NCBI GenBank assembly: GCA_045805565.1
Contig: JBJMKZ010000044.1
Location: forward strand, 1 to 18,343
DNA from: DATAEY01 sp045805565
GTDB taxonomy: Bacteria > Actinomycetota > Thermoleophilia > Solirubrobacterales > Solirubrobacteraceae
Length of the DNA: 18,343 bases
Reading direction: 5' to 3'
Shown here: positions 1 through 6,665 of the stretch, piece by piece
Numbering within the stretch: the stretch's first letter is position 1
How the letters are laid out: each line of letters begins with the position of its first letter
Program-made: the position numbers and the translations under genes
The notes under the pieces: model-generated
Databases searched by the model: none
What the model was told of the DNA's origin: nothing
Seen by the model: only the letters and a program-made list of their open reading frames with translations

Positions 1-276
1 GACCTTCCGGCGGATGAATGCGCCCACGAAGAAGTGATCCATGAACGAGAAGTGGTTGGGCGCGAGGATCACCGGGCCGGACTCGGGCACGTTGTGCGAG
101 GAGATGCAGCGGCCGCGGAACAGGATCCACACCAGGAACGAGCAGAGCACCCGCACGAGGTCGTAGATGATGTCGGGCTCACGGGTCCGGGCCCGGGCGT
201 GGAACCGCTCGAAGTACTCCGCGGGCCGCGGGTCCTTGTAGACCTGCTTCTTCATCCCGGCCAGCCGCTCGTTCAC
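1..276 (-). CDS. Lysophospholipid (1-acylglycerol-3-phosphate) acyltransferase, PlsC family, N-terminal part
   Basis: The first 92 codons of a minus-strand gene that runs off the left edge. The visible protein has a short basic start, a hydrophobic stretch (LVRVLCSFLVWILF) and then the family's HX4D catalytic block, read as NHFSFMD, near residues 75-81. PlsC-type enzymes move an acyl chain onto lysophosphatidic acid or a related lysolipid at the inner face of the membrane. I chose the GTG at 276 because a G-rich stretch lies about 14 nt before it; an in-frame ATG at 255 is also possible. The gene follows glpK by 43 nt in the same direction, so the two probably share a transcript, which fits use of glycerol 3-phosphate for lipid synthesis. 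The acyl acceptor cannot be told because the rest of the gene is missing. Confidence 0.82.
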   Translation of the reverse strand, partial: MNERLAGMKKQVYKDPRPAEYFERFHARARTREPDIIYDLVRVLCSFLVWILFRGRCISSHNVPESGPVILAPNHFSFMDHFFVGAFIRRKV

Positions 277-319
277 GATGAGGCTGCTACCCCCCGCCCG
301 CGCGGGCGTTACGGGGCGA

Positions 320-1798
320 TCAGTCGCTCGCCCATCCGCGGGCCCGCTCGACGGCGCGCCTCCACTGCTCGAGCAGCGCCTCGCGCTCGTCGACCGCCAT
401 CGCCGGCTCGTAGCGGGCCCGCTCGGACCACGAGTCCCGCACGTGCTCGAAGCTCCAGGCGCCCGCCCCCACTCCCGCCAGGTAGGCGGCGCCCAGCGCA
501 GTGGTCTCGGCGATCTCCGGCACCACCACCGGGACCCCGAGGATGTCGGCCTGGAACTGCATGAGCCAGGCATTGGCGGTGGCGCCACCGTCGGCCTTGA
601 GCTCGGCCAGGGGCTCGGGGCCCGCCGCATCCATCGCGCGCACGGCGTCGGCCGTCTGGTAGGCGATCGCCTCGAGGGCCGCGCGGGCCAGGTGCGCCCG
701 GCCCGTGCCCCGCGTCAGCCCGACCAGGGTTCCCCGCGCGTAGGGGTCCCAGTACGGGGACCCCAGCCCGGTCAGGGCGGGCACGAAGTAGACGCCCTCA
801 TTGGACTCCAGGGAGCCCGCCAGCTCCTCCGTGTCGCCCGCGCTGTCCACGATGCCCAGCCCGTCGCGCAGCCACTGCACGGCGGCGCCGGTGACGAAGA
901 TCGCCGCCTCCAGCGCGTAGGTGGTGCGGTCCTCCATCCCCCACGCGACCGTCGCCAGCAACCCGGGCGCGGGTGGGGGCGGGCGCTCGCCGGCATTGAG
1001 CAGCACGAACGAGCCGGTCCCGTAGGTGTTCTTTCCCAGGCCGGGGTCCAGGCAGGCCTGCCCGAACAGCGCCGCCTGCTGGTCGCCGGCCACCCCCGCC
1101 ACCGGGACCTCATGGCCGTGCAGGGTGTCCGCCCGGGTGGTGCCGAGCTCGCCGCAGCTGGGGCGGACCTCGGGCAGCGCGCGCTCGGGCACATCGAACA
1201 GCTCGCACAGGTCGGGGTCCCAGCGTCCGCCGGCGATGTCGTACAGGAGCGTGCGCGACGCGTTGGAGCGGTCGGTGACGTGCTCTCCGGTCAGCTTGAA
1301 CAGCAGCCACGAGTCGATCGTCCCGAACGCCGCCCGGCCGTCGCGCGCGCGCTCGGCCAGCCCGTCGACGTTGCGCAGCAGCCACTCGATCTTGGTGCCC
1401 GAGAAGTACGGGTCGAGGACCAGGCCGGTGCGCGAGCGCACGAGCGACTCGTGCCCCGCGCGGCGCAGCTCGTCGCAGCGACCGGCGGTCCGACGGTCCT
1501 GCCAGACCAGCGCGCGGTGCAGCGGCTCGCCGCTGTCGGGGTCCCAGACCGCGACCGTCTCGCGCTGGTTGGTGATCCCGACGGCCCGCAGCGCGCCGGG
1601 CCGCACCCCGGCCTGGTCGAGCGCCTCGCCGGCGACCGCGTGGGACACCTCCCAGATCTCGGTCGCGTCGTGCTCGACCCAGCCCGGCCGCGGGAAGTGC
1701 TGCTCGAATTCCCGGTAGGCCCGCGCCGCCAGCCGCGCCTCGGAGTCGAATACCAGGCAGGTGGTGCCCGTCGTCCCCTGATCGATGGCGAGGATCAC
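320..1798 (-). CDS. glpK: Glycerol kinase
   Basis: A 492-residue FGGY-family kinase, close to the usual length of about 500. It phosphorylates glycerol with ATP to sn-glycerol 3-phosphate in the cytoplasm. The N-terminus has the phosphate-binding motif (ILAIDQGTTGTT, DQGTT at residues 6-10). NQRETV and AGDQQAALFGQ carry the glycerol-binding Arg-Glu and the catalytic-base Asp of the family, and the C-terminal half has the FGGY signature region (SPYWDPYARGTLVGLTRGT). The frame is open for 73 more codons upstream, but that part is arginine/proline-rich and overlaps the preceding gene. The GTG at 1798 puts the start one residue before the conserved first strand. The ribosome-binding site is weak. 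It lies 55 nt after the small membrane protein and 43 nt before the acyltransferase on the same strand, consistent with a three-gene operon. Confidence 0.96.
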   Translation of the reverse strand: MILAIDQGTTGTTCLVFDSEARLAARAYREFEQHFPRPGWVEHDATEIWEVSHAVAGEALDQAGVRPGALRAVGITNQRETVAVWDPDSGEPLHRALVWQDRRTAGRCDELRRAGHESLVRSRTGLVLDPYFSGTKIEWLLRNVDGLAERARDGRAAFGTIDSWLLFKLTGEHVTDRSNASRTLLYDIAGGRWDPDLCELFDVPERALPEVRPSCGELGTTRADTLHGHEVPVAGVAGDQQAALFGQACLDPGLGKNTYGTGSFVLLNAGERPPPPAPGLLATVAWGMEDRTTYALEAAIFVTGAAVQWLRDGLGIVDSAGDTEELAGSLESNEGVYFVPALTGLGSPYWDPYARGTLVGLTRGTGRAHLARAALEAIAYQTADAVRAMDAAGPEPLAELKADGGATANAWLMQFQADILGVPVVVPEIAETTALGAAYLAGVGAGAWSFEHVRDSWSERARYEPAMAVDEREALLEQWRRAVERARGWASD

Positions 1799-1853
1799 CG
1801 GCGCCGGCCCGGCCGGCGAGGCCCAGGAGGGCGGAGTCGGCTCGGTCCCCGGC

Positions 1854-2213
1854 TCAGCGCACGCCGCCGCCGCGGGTGAGGGCCTCCGCGGCCAGCCGGG
1901 TGTTCTCCTCCACCGCCATGGCCAGGCGGATGATCGCCGCCCCGGCGAACGCGTACAGGGCGAACAGCGCCACGTAGAGCGCGCCCAAGACCAGGACGCC
2001 GAGGGCCTGCGGAACACCCTGCTGCGTGGCGGTCACGATCGTCCCGATGACGACGCCGAGCCCGCCGACGACCACCACTACCCAGCCGAAGACGGTCAGC
2101 AGGGTGGCGATGATGCGCAGCGAGCGGTAGCGGTGCTCCAGCGGCAATGCGCCGGATCCGGCGGCTGCGGGCGCTCCGGCGGTGGGCGGGGTGACCGGCG
2201 GCTGGCTTGCCAT
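1854..2213 (-). CDS. Small membrane protein with two predicted helices
   Basis: A 119-residue protein I cannot assign to a named family. Residues 1-25 are rich in Pro and Ala and probably disordered. Two hydrophobic segments follow (about 34-60, valine/glycine-rich, and 68-97), then a short polar tail with VEENTRLAAEAL that may be helical. The ATG has a strong Shine-Dalgarno sequence (GGGAAGGA, 2220-2227) six bases upstream, and a matching promoter lies at 2250-2279. It is the first gene of the probable operon with glpK and the acyltransferase. It lacks the six-helix fold of a glycerol facilitator, so I do not call it one. Confidence 0.85.
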   Translation of the reverse strand: MASQPPVTPPTAGAPAAAGSGALPLEHRYRSLRIIATLLTVFGWVVVVVGGLGVVIGTIVTATQQGVPQALGVLVLGALYVALFALYAFAGAAIIRLAMAVEENTRLAAEALTRGGGVR

Positions 2214-2249
2214 GCGAATTCCTTCCCGTTCGGTTTCGTCCTCGCGGCG

Positions 2250-2279
2250 ACGCTAAAGCTCGCACCGGCCGGGTGTCAA
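2250..2279 (-). promoter_or_regulatory. Promoter of the membrane protein-glpK-acyltransferase operon
   Basis: Read on the minus strand: a perfect -35 box TTGACA (2279-2274), an 18-bp spacer, and -10 TAGCGT (2255-2250). The expected transcript start is near 2243, giving a leader of about 30 nt that contains the Shine-Dalgarno sequence GGGAAGGA before the ATG at 2213. The -35 box overlaps the stop codon of the upstream glycosyltransferase gene. This is the best sigma-70-like -35 box I found in the window. Confidence 0.65.
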
Positions 2280-2998
2280 CCTGGCCGCCCGTGCGGGCGC
2301 TGGCGCACCGCGCCCCGCCGGCGCCGGTTGAGGTAGACCAGGACGAAGTCGGCCAGCTGCCGGATGCGATGGAGGAACCCGCCGAGCGTCCTGCCGGTGG
2401 CCCGGTGAGCGAGGTCGAGCTCGAGCTCGCACACGCGGAAGCCGGCGCGCGCCGCGTCGACGTTCATCGCCGTCTCCATCCCGAACCGTGGCGCGAAGGG
2501 AGTGACCGCCCGCAGCACCTCCGCGCGCAGCGCCCGCTGGCCGGAGATGGGCGCCGAGAGCTCCAGCCCGCTCAGCCGGCGAGTCGCCCAGCGCGAGAAG
2601 CCGAGTGCCGCCCCGAAGCCCCCGCCGACACGGCGTGCGAAGGCGGCGATCGCCAGGTCGCAGCGGCCCTCGCCGACCGCCGAGGCGAGAGGCGCCAGCT
2701 CCCGCGCGGTCTCGCCGAGATCGCCGTCGCACAGGACGTAGACGCTGGCGCCGGCGTCCATCACCAGCTGCGCGGCGCGGGTCATGGCGCCGCCCTTGCC
2801 GATCGTGCGCGGCGCCCGCACCAACTGCGCCCCCGCCGCCACCGCCACCCGGTCGGTCCCGTCGCGGGAGCCGTCGTCGGCGACCACAACGCGGGCCCCG
2901 GGGAACGCCTGCGCCAGCGCGGCCAGCGTCGAGCCGAGCCGGTCGGCCTCCTGATATGCGGAGACGATCACGATGGTGTCGGAGGCGTCAGCGGGCAC
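2276..2998 (-). CDS. Family 2 glycosyltransferase
   Basis: A 240-residue GT-A fold transferase, probably using a nucleotide-diphosphate sugar. It opens with the first Rossmann strand (TIVIVSAYQEADRL), followed by ADDGS (residues 40-44) and the metal-binding DxD as LCDGDLGE (DGD at 91-93). A later FGMETAMN segment resembles the acceptor region of dolichyl-phosphate-mannose-synthase-like members. No long hydrophobic C-terminal helices are seen, so the protein is probably soluble or peripheral, and its basic C-terminus (RRRRGAVRQRPHGRPG) may touch the membrane. The start is a GTG at 2998, with no clear Shine-Dalgarno sequence or promoter visible. It is divergent from the biotin carrier gene. The sugar and acceptor cannot be read from the sequence. 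Confidence 0.88.
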   Translation of the reverse strand: MPADASDTIVIVSAYQEADRLGSTLAALAQAFPGARVVVADDGSRDGTDRVAVAAGAQLVRAPRTIGKGGAMTRAAQLVMDAGASVYVLCDGDLGETARELAPLASAVGEGRCDLAIAAFARRVGGGFGAALGFSRWATRRLSGLELSAPISGQRALRAEVLRAVTPFAPRFGMETAMNVDAARAGFRVCELELDLAHRATGRTLGGFLHRIRQLADFVLVYLNRRRRGAVRQRPHGRPG

Positions 2999-3020
2999 AG
3001 GCGGGGTCGCAGCGGGCGGC

Positions 3021-3046
3021 TATTCTGCCGCGACCCACTGAGGAGG
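3021..3046 (+). promoter_or_regulatory. -10 box and strong Shine-Dalgarno sequence for the biotin carrier gene
   Basis: TATTCT at 3021-3026 fits a -10 box, with no good -35. It would give a transcript start near 3033 and a leader of about 20 nt. The perfect AGGAGG at 3041-3046 lies 7 nt before a TTG start at 3054 and decides this rare start codon. Confidence 0.55.
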
Positions 3047-3053
3047 TTGGTCG

Positions 3054-3266
3054 TTGCCCGACGTCGAGGCGCACATCACCGGGACGGTCTGGAAGATCGA
3101 GGTGGAGGTGGGCGACGCCATCGAGGAGGGCGACACGGTCGTCGTCCTGGAGTCGATGAAGATGGAGATGCCGGTGGAGGCTGAGGACTCCGGCACGGTG
3201 AGGGAGATCCTCTGCGAGGAGGGCCAGGCGGTCAACGAAGGCGACGCGCTCGTTGTCCTCGACTGA
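3054..3266 (+). CDS. Free-standing biotin carrier (biotinyl/lipoyl-attachment) protein
   Basis: A complete 70-residue protein that is just one biotinyl domain. The attachment motif is ESMKMEMP with Lys36 as the likely biotinylated residue. The two half-domains are recognisable around it: HITGTVWKIEVEVGDAIEEGD and the C-terminal VREILCEEGQAVNEGDALVVL. Such domains carry CO2 between a biotin carboxylase and a carboxyltransferase or decarboxylase. ESMKMEMP is typical of biotin rather than lipoyl carriers, which usually have DKA/V. The start is TTG after a perfect AGGAGG. It overlaps the next gene by 14 nt, so translation of the two is probably coupled. No biotin carboxylase or carboxyltransferase is in the window, so its partner enzymes must be encoded elsewhere. 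Confidence 0.93.
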   Translation: MPDVEAHITGTVWKIEVEVGDAIEEGDTVVVLESMKMEMPVEAEDSGTVREILCEEGQAVNEGDALVVLD

Positions 3267-4095
3267 CGACTCGGCGTCCGACTGGGTCCCGCCGGCCGAG
3301 GCTCGCCGGCTGGCGGCGGGCAAGCTCCTGCTCGACCATCCGGCCGACCAGGTGGCCCGGCTAACGATCGCCAACCCGGCCAAGCGCAACGCGCTCGACC
3401 ACCCGATCCTCGACGCGCTGGCGCAGGCGCTGCGCGAGCTGGACGCCCGTTGCGTGCTGATCACCGGCGCCCACGGGATGTTCTCGGCGGGCTACGACAT
3501 CGGCGGGATGCCCGAGGAGACGTTCGCCGACCAGGCCGAGAGCCTGGTCGCCCATCCCTTCGCCGAGGCGATCGAGGCGATCGAGGCGTACCCGTATCCG
3601 GTCGTCGCCGCCCTGCCGGGCCATGCCATCGGAGGCGGGCTCGAGGTCGCCCTGTCGGCCGACCTTCGGGTCGCGGCGGCCGGGATCCGGGTGGGGATGC
3701 CGCCGGCCAAGCTGGGGCTCGTCTACTCCCACACCGGGATCCAGAAGTTCCTCGACACGATCGGCGCCGCCCGCACGCGCGAGCTGTTCCTGGTGGGGCG
3801 CAACATCCCGGTCCAGACCGCGCTCAGCTGGGGCCTGGTCAACCAGGTGGTAGACGCCGAGGCCCTTCAGGAACGGGCCCTCGAGCTTGCCCGCGAGATC
3901 GCCGCCAACGCGCCGCTGTCGCTGAGCGGCAACAAGCGCATCATCCGCGAGCTGCTGGCGGCCGCGCATGGGCTGGACCCGGAAGTCGAGCGCGAGCTGG
4001 TCGAGCTGCGCCGGGCGTGCTTCGCCTCCGAGGACTTCCGCGAGGGCGTGCGGGCGTTCGGCGAGAAGCGCGAGCCCCACTGGCGGGCCCGGTAG
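3253..4095 (+). CDS. Crotonase-fold protein, enoyl-CoA hydratase/isomerase family, methylmalonyl-CoA-decarboxylase-like
   Basis: A 280-residue acyl-CoA enzyme of the crotonase superfamily. The oxyanion-hole segments are HGMFSAGYDI (residues 74-83) and GHAIGGGLE (123-131). Of the two catalytic glutamates of enoyl-CoA hydratase, the first is kept (Glu131) but the second position is Pro151 (GMPPAKLGLVY). E. coli methylmalonyl-CoA decarboxylase ScpB also has Pro there, as I recall its sequence, and Tyr158 aligns with its active-site Tyr140. The ScpB His66 position is Tyr81 here. The C-terminal FASEDFREGVRAFGEKR is also ScpB-like. A simple hydratase is therefore unlikely; a decarboxylase or isomerase is more plausible. 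The TTG start at 3253 overlaps the biotin carrier by 14 nt, and no better in-frame start was found. The tight link to a biotin carrier supports a role in short-chain acyl-CoA carboxylation or decarboxylation. Confidence 0.88.
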   Translation: MSSTDDSASDWVPPAEARRLAAGKLLLDHPADQVARLTIANPAKRNALDHPILDALAQALRELDARCVLITGAHGMFSAGYDIGGMPEETFADQAESLVAHPFAEAIEAIEAYPYPVVAALPGHAIGGGLEVALSADLRVAAAGIRVGMPPAKLGLVYSHTGIQKFLDTIGAARTRELFLVGRNIPVQTALSWGLVNQVVDAEALQERALELAREIAANAPLSLSGNKRIIRELLAAAHGLDPEVERELVELRRACFASEDFREGVRAFGEKREPHWRAR

Positions 4096-4134
4096 CCGGG
4101 CGTCCACCCGGCGTCGCGCCCGCACCCGACGCGG

Positions 4135-4140
4135 TAGCTT
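4135..4140 (+). promoter_or_regulatory. -10 box TAGCTT for a likely leaderless methyltransferase transcript
   Basis: TAGCTT ends 8 nt before the GTG at 4149, so RNA would start at or just before the start codon. No Shine-Dalgarno sequence is present. Confidence 0.5.
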
Positions 4141-4148
4141 CATCGCCG

Positions 4149-4919
4149 GTGTCGACGTACCTCTACGACCAGGGCTGGCGCCAGGAGCGCGAGCGCCTGG
4201 CCGGGATCGAGGCGCTGTGGGATCCCGGCACGGTCCGCCACCTGGAGGCGCTCGGGGTGGGCGAGGGATGGACTTGCCTGGAGGTGGGCGCGGGCGGCGG
4301 CGCCGTCGTGGAGTGGCTGTGCCGGCGGGCGGAGCGGGTGGTGGCCACCGATCTGGACACCCGCTTCCTGGAGGCGATCGAGGCGCCCAACCTCGAGGTG
4401 CTCCGTCACGACATCGCCGACGACGAGCTGCCGGACGAGCGCTTCGACCTGGTCCACGCACGGCTGGTGCTCGAGCACCTGCCCGGCCGGGACCACGCGC
4501 TCGAGCGGATGGCGTCGCTGGTGGCGCCGGGCGGCTGGCTGCTGGTGGAGGACTACGACTGGTCCTCGTACGGAGTCGAGCCTCGCAGCGAGCTCGGCGA
4601 GCGCGCCGCCGAGGCGGTGCTGGGATTCATGGAGGAGGTCGCCGGTTTCGACCGGGCCTACGGCCGCCGGCTGGTCGGTGAGCTGCGCCGGGTCGGGCTG
4701 CACGACATCGAGGCCGAGGGCCGCCTGCGCCTGATCGACCCGCAGTCCCCGGGCGCCGACTTCTACCGCCTGTCGCTCGCCGCACTGCGCGACACGCTGG
4801 CCGAGCAGGGTCGGCTGACGGCGGGCGAGTCCGACGCCGCGCTCGCCATGCTCGGGGACCGCGACTCGACCATCGTGTCGCCGGTGATGGTGGCCGCCTG
4901 GGGACGCGCCGCCCGGTGA
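4149..4919 (+). CDS. SAM-dependent class I methyltransferase
   Basis: A 256-residue Rossmann-fold methyltransferase. Motif I is CLEVGAGGGAV (residues 43-53), the acidic end of strand 2 is ATDLD (66-70), LRHDIAD (85-91) is the strand-3 loop, and FDLVHARLVLEHL (99-111) is motif IV. ERMASLVAPGGWLLVEDYD then forms motifs V/VI. The frame is open far upstream, but that part is a shadow of the crotonase gene; the GTG at 4149 starts the recognisable protein and has a -10 box at leaderless distance. The substrate cannot be predicted. It lies in the biotin area, and BioC is also a class I methyltransferase, but I see no residue that supports BioC. It ends in a 4-base GTGA overlap with the lipoprotein gene. 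Confidence 0.9.
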   Translation: MSTYLYDQGWRQERERLAGIEALWDPGTVRHLEALGVGEGWTCLEVGAGGGAVVEWLCRRAERVVATDLDTRFLEAIEAPNLEVLRHDIADDELPDERFDLVHARLVLEHLPGRDHALERMASLVAPGGWLLVEDYDWSSYGVEPRSELGERAAEAVLGFMEEVAGFDRAYGRRLVGELRRVGLHDIEAEGRLRLIDPQSPGADFYRLSLAALRDTLAEQGRLTAGESDAALAMLGDRDSTIVSPVMVAAWGRAAR

Positions 4920-5434
4920 TCCCGGCGAGGCTGCGCGGCGCCACCGTCGCGGCCGGGCTCGCCGCCACGCTGGCCGCCTGCGGCGGTCCCGCCCAACCCG
5001 AGCTGGACGTGATCTGGCTCCAGCGGCAGCTCACGCCGCGCGTGGCCCAAGAGACCCGCGCGGCGGTGGACCAGATGGCGTGCCCGCAGGTGGTGCCGCG
5101 ACCCGGCCGGGTCATCGAGTGCTCGGCCGGCTTCAACGGCGAGGCGGACATCGTGGTGGTGACGCTGCTGGACGGCCGGGTCCGGCCCCGCTACCGCTAT
5201 CGCCTCAAGAACCTGCTGCTGGGGGCGCTCGAGCAGTCGATCCAGCACCGCCTGCGCGAAGCGCACTTCCCTGCCGCCTCGGTGGACTGCCCCGGACCGG
5301 TGCCGCAGCGTCGCGGCCAGGTGTCGCAGTGCCGGGTCGAGGACCCCCAGGGCCGCGGCGCCGAGGTGCGCGTCACGCAGGTCGACGACCGCGGGCACGT
5401 GCGCCTGCGGCCGCTGCGCCGCCGGCCGCGCTAG
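4916..5434 (+). CDS. Lipoprotein with two DUF4333-like halves
   Basis: A 172-residue exported protein. The N-terminus is a short signal sequence with Arg5/Arg7 and a hydrophobic core, ending in the lipobox LAAC (Cys22), where signal peptidase II would cut and lipid would be added. The mature part shows the same pattern twice: Cys56/Cys69 (MACPQVVPRPGRVIEC) and Cys125/Cys139 (VDCPGPVPQRRGQVSQC). Each pair is followed by a beta-rich segment. This looks like the actinobacterial DUF4333 fold, with one disulfide per copy, duplicated in tandem. The function is unknown. The C-terminus is very arginine-rich. The GTG start overlaps the methyltransferase stop (GTGA), so the two are co-translated. Confidence 0.82.
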   Translation: MIPARLRGATVAAGLAATLAACGGPAQPELDVIWLQRQLTPRVAQETRAAVDQMACPQVVPRPGRVIECSAGFNGEADIVVVTLLDGRVRPRYRYRLKNLLLGALEQSIQHRLREAHFPAASVDCPGPVPQRRGQVSQCRVEDPQGRGAEVRVTQVDDRGHVRLRPLRRRPR

Positions 5435-5464
5435 CCGCCGGCCGAAGGCGTCCGATCCCCGCCG

Positions 5465-5470
5465 TATGGT
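5465..5470 (+). promoter_or_regulatory. Possible -10 box TATGGT for the bioBFD operon
   Basis: TATGGT would place the RNA start near 5477 and give a leader of about 19 nt to the ATG at 5496. This box overlaps the alternative upstream ATG at 5466, which is one reason to prefer 5496. I see no TGAAC-N3-GTTCA BioQ-type operator. Confidence 0.35.
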
Positions 5471-5495
5471 CCGCGCGCCGGAGCCGGGCGCTGCA

Positions 5496-6665
5496 ATGCC
5501 GCCGCTCATCACCCGCACGGAAGCCCTCGAGCTGGGGGACATCGAGGACCACGCCGAGATCGAGGCGCTGGTCGAACGGGCGTGGCGGGTGCGGATCGAG
5601 CACTTCGCCGACTCGACCGACATGTGCTCGCTGGTCAACGCCAAGTCGGGCGGCTGCGCCGAGGACTGCGGCTTCTGCGCCCAGTCCCGCTTCGCCGAGG
5701 CGCAGACGCCGATGCATTCGATGATGGAGCCCGAGCAGATGCTCGAGCACGCGCGGGCGGCGGAGACGGCGGGCGCCCACCGCTTCTGCATGGTCACGCA
5801 GGGTCAGGGGCTCTCCAGCCGAGACTTCGAGAAGGTGCTCGCGGGCGCCCGCCTGGTGGCCCGGCACACCAACCTCAAACGCTGCGCCTCGATCGGCCAC
5901 ATGTCGGTGGCGCGCGCGCGCCAGCTCAAGCAGGCGGGCATCCAGCGGGTCCATCACAACGTAGAGACCGCCGAGTCCTACTACCCCGAAGTCTCGACGA
6001 CGGTCCGCTACGAGGGGCGCATCCGCACGATCGAGGCGGTCAGGGAGGCGGGGCTCGAGACGTGCGTGGGCGGGATCCTCAACCTGGGCGAGACGCGCGA
6101 GCAGCGAGTGGAGATGGCCTTCCAGCTGGCGCGGATCGAGCCGACCAGCGTGCCCATCAACCTGCTCAACCCGCGCCCGGGGACCAAGTTCGGCGATCGC
6201 GACTTCATGGATCCCTGGGAGGCGGTCAAGTGGATCGCGATCTTCCGCCTCATCCTCCCCGCCGCGCTGTTCCGGCTCTGTGGCGGACGGGTGGAGAACC
6301 TGGGCGAGCTGCAGCCCCTGGCCGTCCGGGCCGGGCTCAACGGGGTCATGATGGGCAACTTCCTCACCACCCTGGGCAACGCGCCGGAGGACGATCGGGC
6401 GATGTTCGAGGAGCTGGGGCTCAACGTGGCCCGCCAGCCCGACAACGGCGCCAGTCCGCGACCCGACAATCGCAGCGGCCACTTGGAGGGCGAGACGCCC
6501 GACCTGGTCGGCGACCTCCTCGACGCCGGGGCGCAGGACGGCGAGGTCGTCCTCGAGGTGCGCCTCTGGGACCCGTCGACGCAGCTGCGCTACCGACCCA
6601 AGCGAGCGGTGCCGCCACGTCCCGACGGCGCCCTCAACCGCGCGCCGGCCGGCTGGGGGGACTGA
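5496..6665 (+). CDS. bioB: Biotin synthase
   Basis: A radical-SAM enzyme that inserts sulfur into dethiobiotin. With the start at 5496 it has 389 residues, and the ligands fall almost at the E. coli numbers: Cys54, Cys58 and Cys61 (GGCAEDCGFC) bind the radical-SAM 4Fe-4S cluster. Cys98, Cys130, Cys190 and Arg260 are the expected ligands of the sacrificial 2Fe-2S cluster. All are present, so it should be active. An in-frame ATG at 5466 would add ten residues (MVRAPEPGAA), but it sits inside the probable -10 box. After the usual end (EELGLN, 305-310) there is a tail of about 79 residues, longer than the roughly 35 in E. coli; it contains RPDNRSGHLEGETPD and a basic end. It is first of bioB-bioF-bioD and overlaps bioF by one base (TGATG). 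Confidence 0.95.
   Translation: MPPLITRTEALELGDIEDHAEIEALVERAWRVRIEHFADSTDMCSLVNAKSGGCAEDCGFCAQSRFAEAQTPMHSMMEPEQMLEHARAAETAGAHRFCMVTQGQGLSSRDFEKVLAGARLVARHTNLKRCASIGHMSVARARQLKQAGIQRVHHNVETAESYYPEVSTTVRYEGRIRTIEAVREAGLETCVGGILNLGETREQRVEMAFQLARIEPTSVPINLLNPRPGTKFGDRDFMDPWEAVKWIAIFRLILPAALFRLCGGRVENLGELQPLAVRAGLNGVMMGNFLTTLGNAPEDDRAMFEELGLNVARQPDNGASPRPDNRSGHLEGETPDLVGDLLDAGAQDGEVVLEVRLWDPSTQLRYRPKRAVPPRPDGALNRAPAGWGD

Noticed and set aside
278..1879. A 533-codon plus-strand open frame over glpK
   Set aside because: Antisense to a well-conserved glycerol kinase; no recognisable motif.
2214..2275. A riboswitch or glycerol-responsive leader before the operon
   Set aside because: The gap is about 60 bp and is fully used by promoter and Shine-Dalgarno sequence; no conserved stem structure was found.
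4149..4919. The methyltransferase as BioC (malonyl-ACP methyltransferase)
   Set aside because: Only generic SAM-binding motifs are seen. The BioC call would rest on position alone, and a separate promoter and the lipoprotein gene lie between it and bioB.
5435..5495. A BioQ or BirA operator before bioB
   Set aside because: No TGAAC-N3-GTTCA-like or long inverted repeat in this gap; only a possible -10 box.
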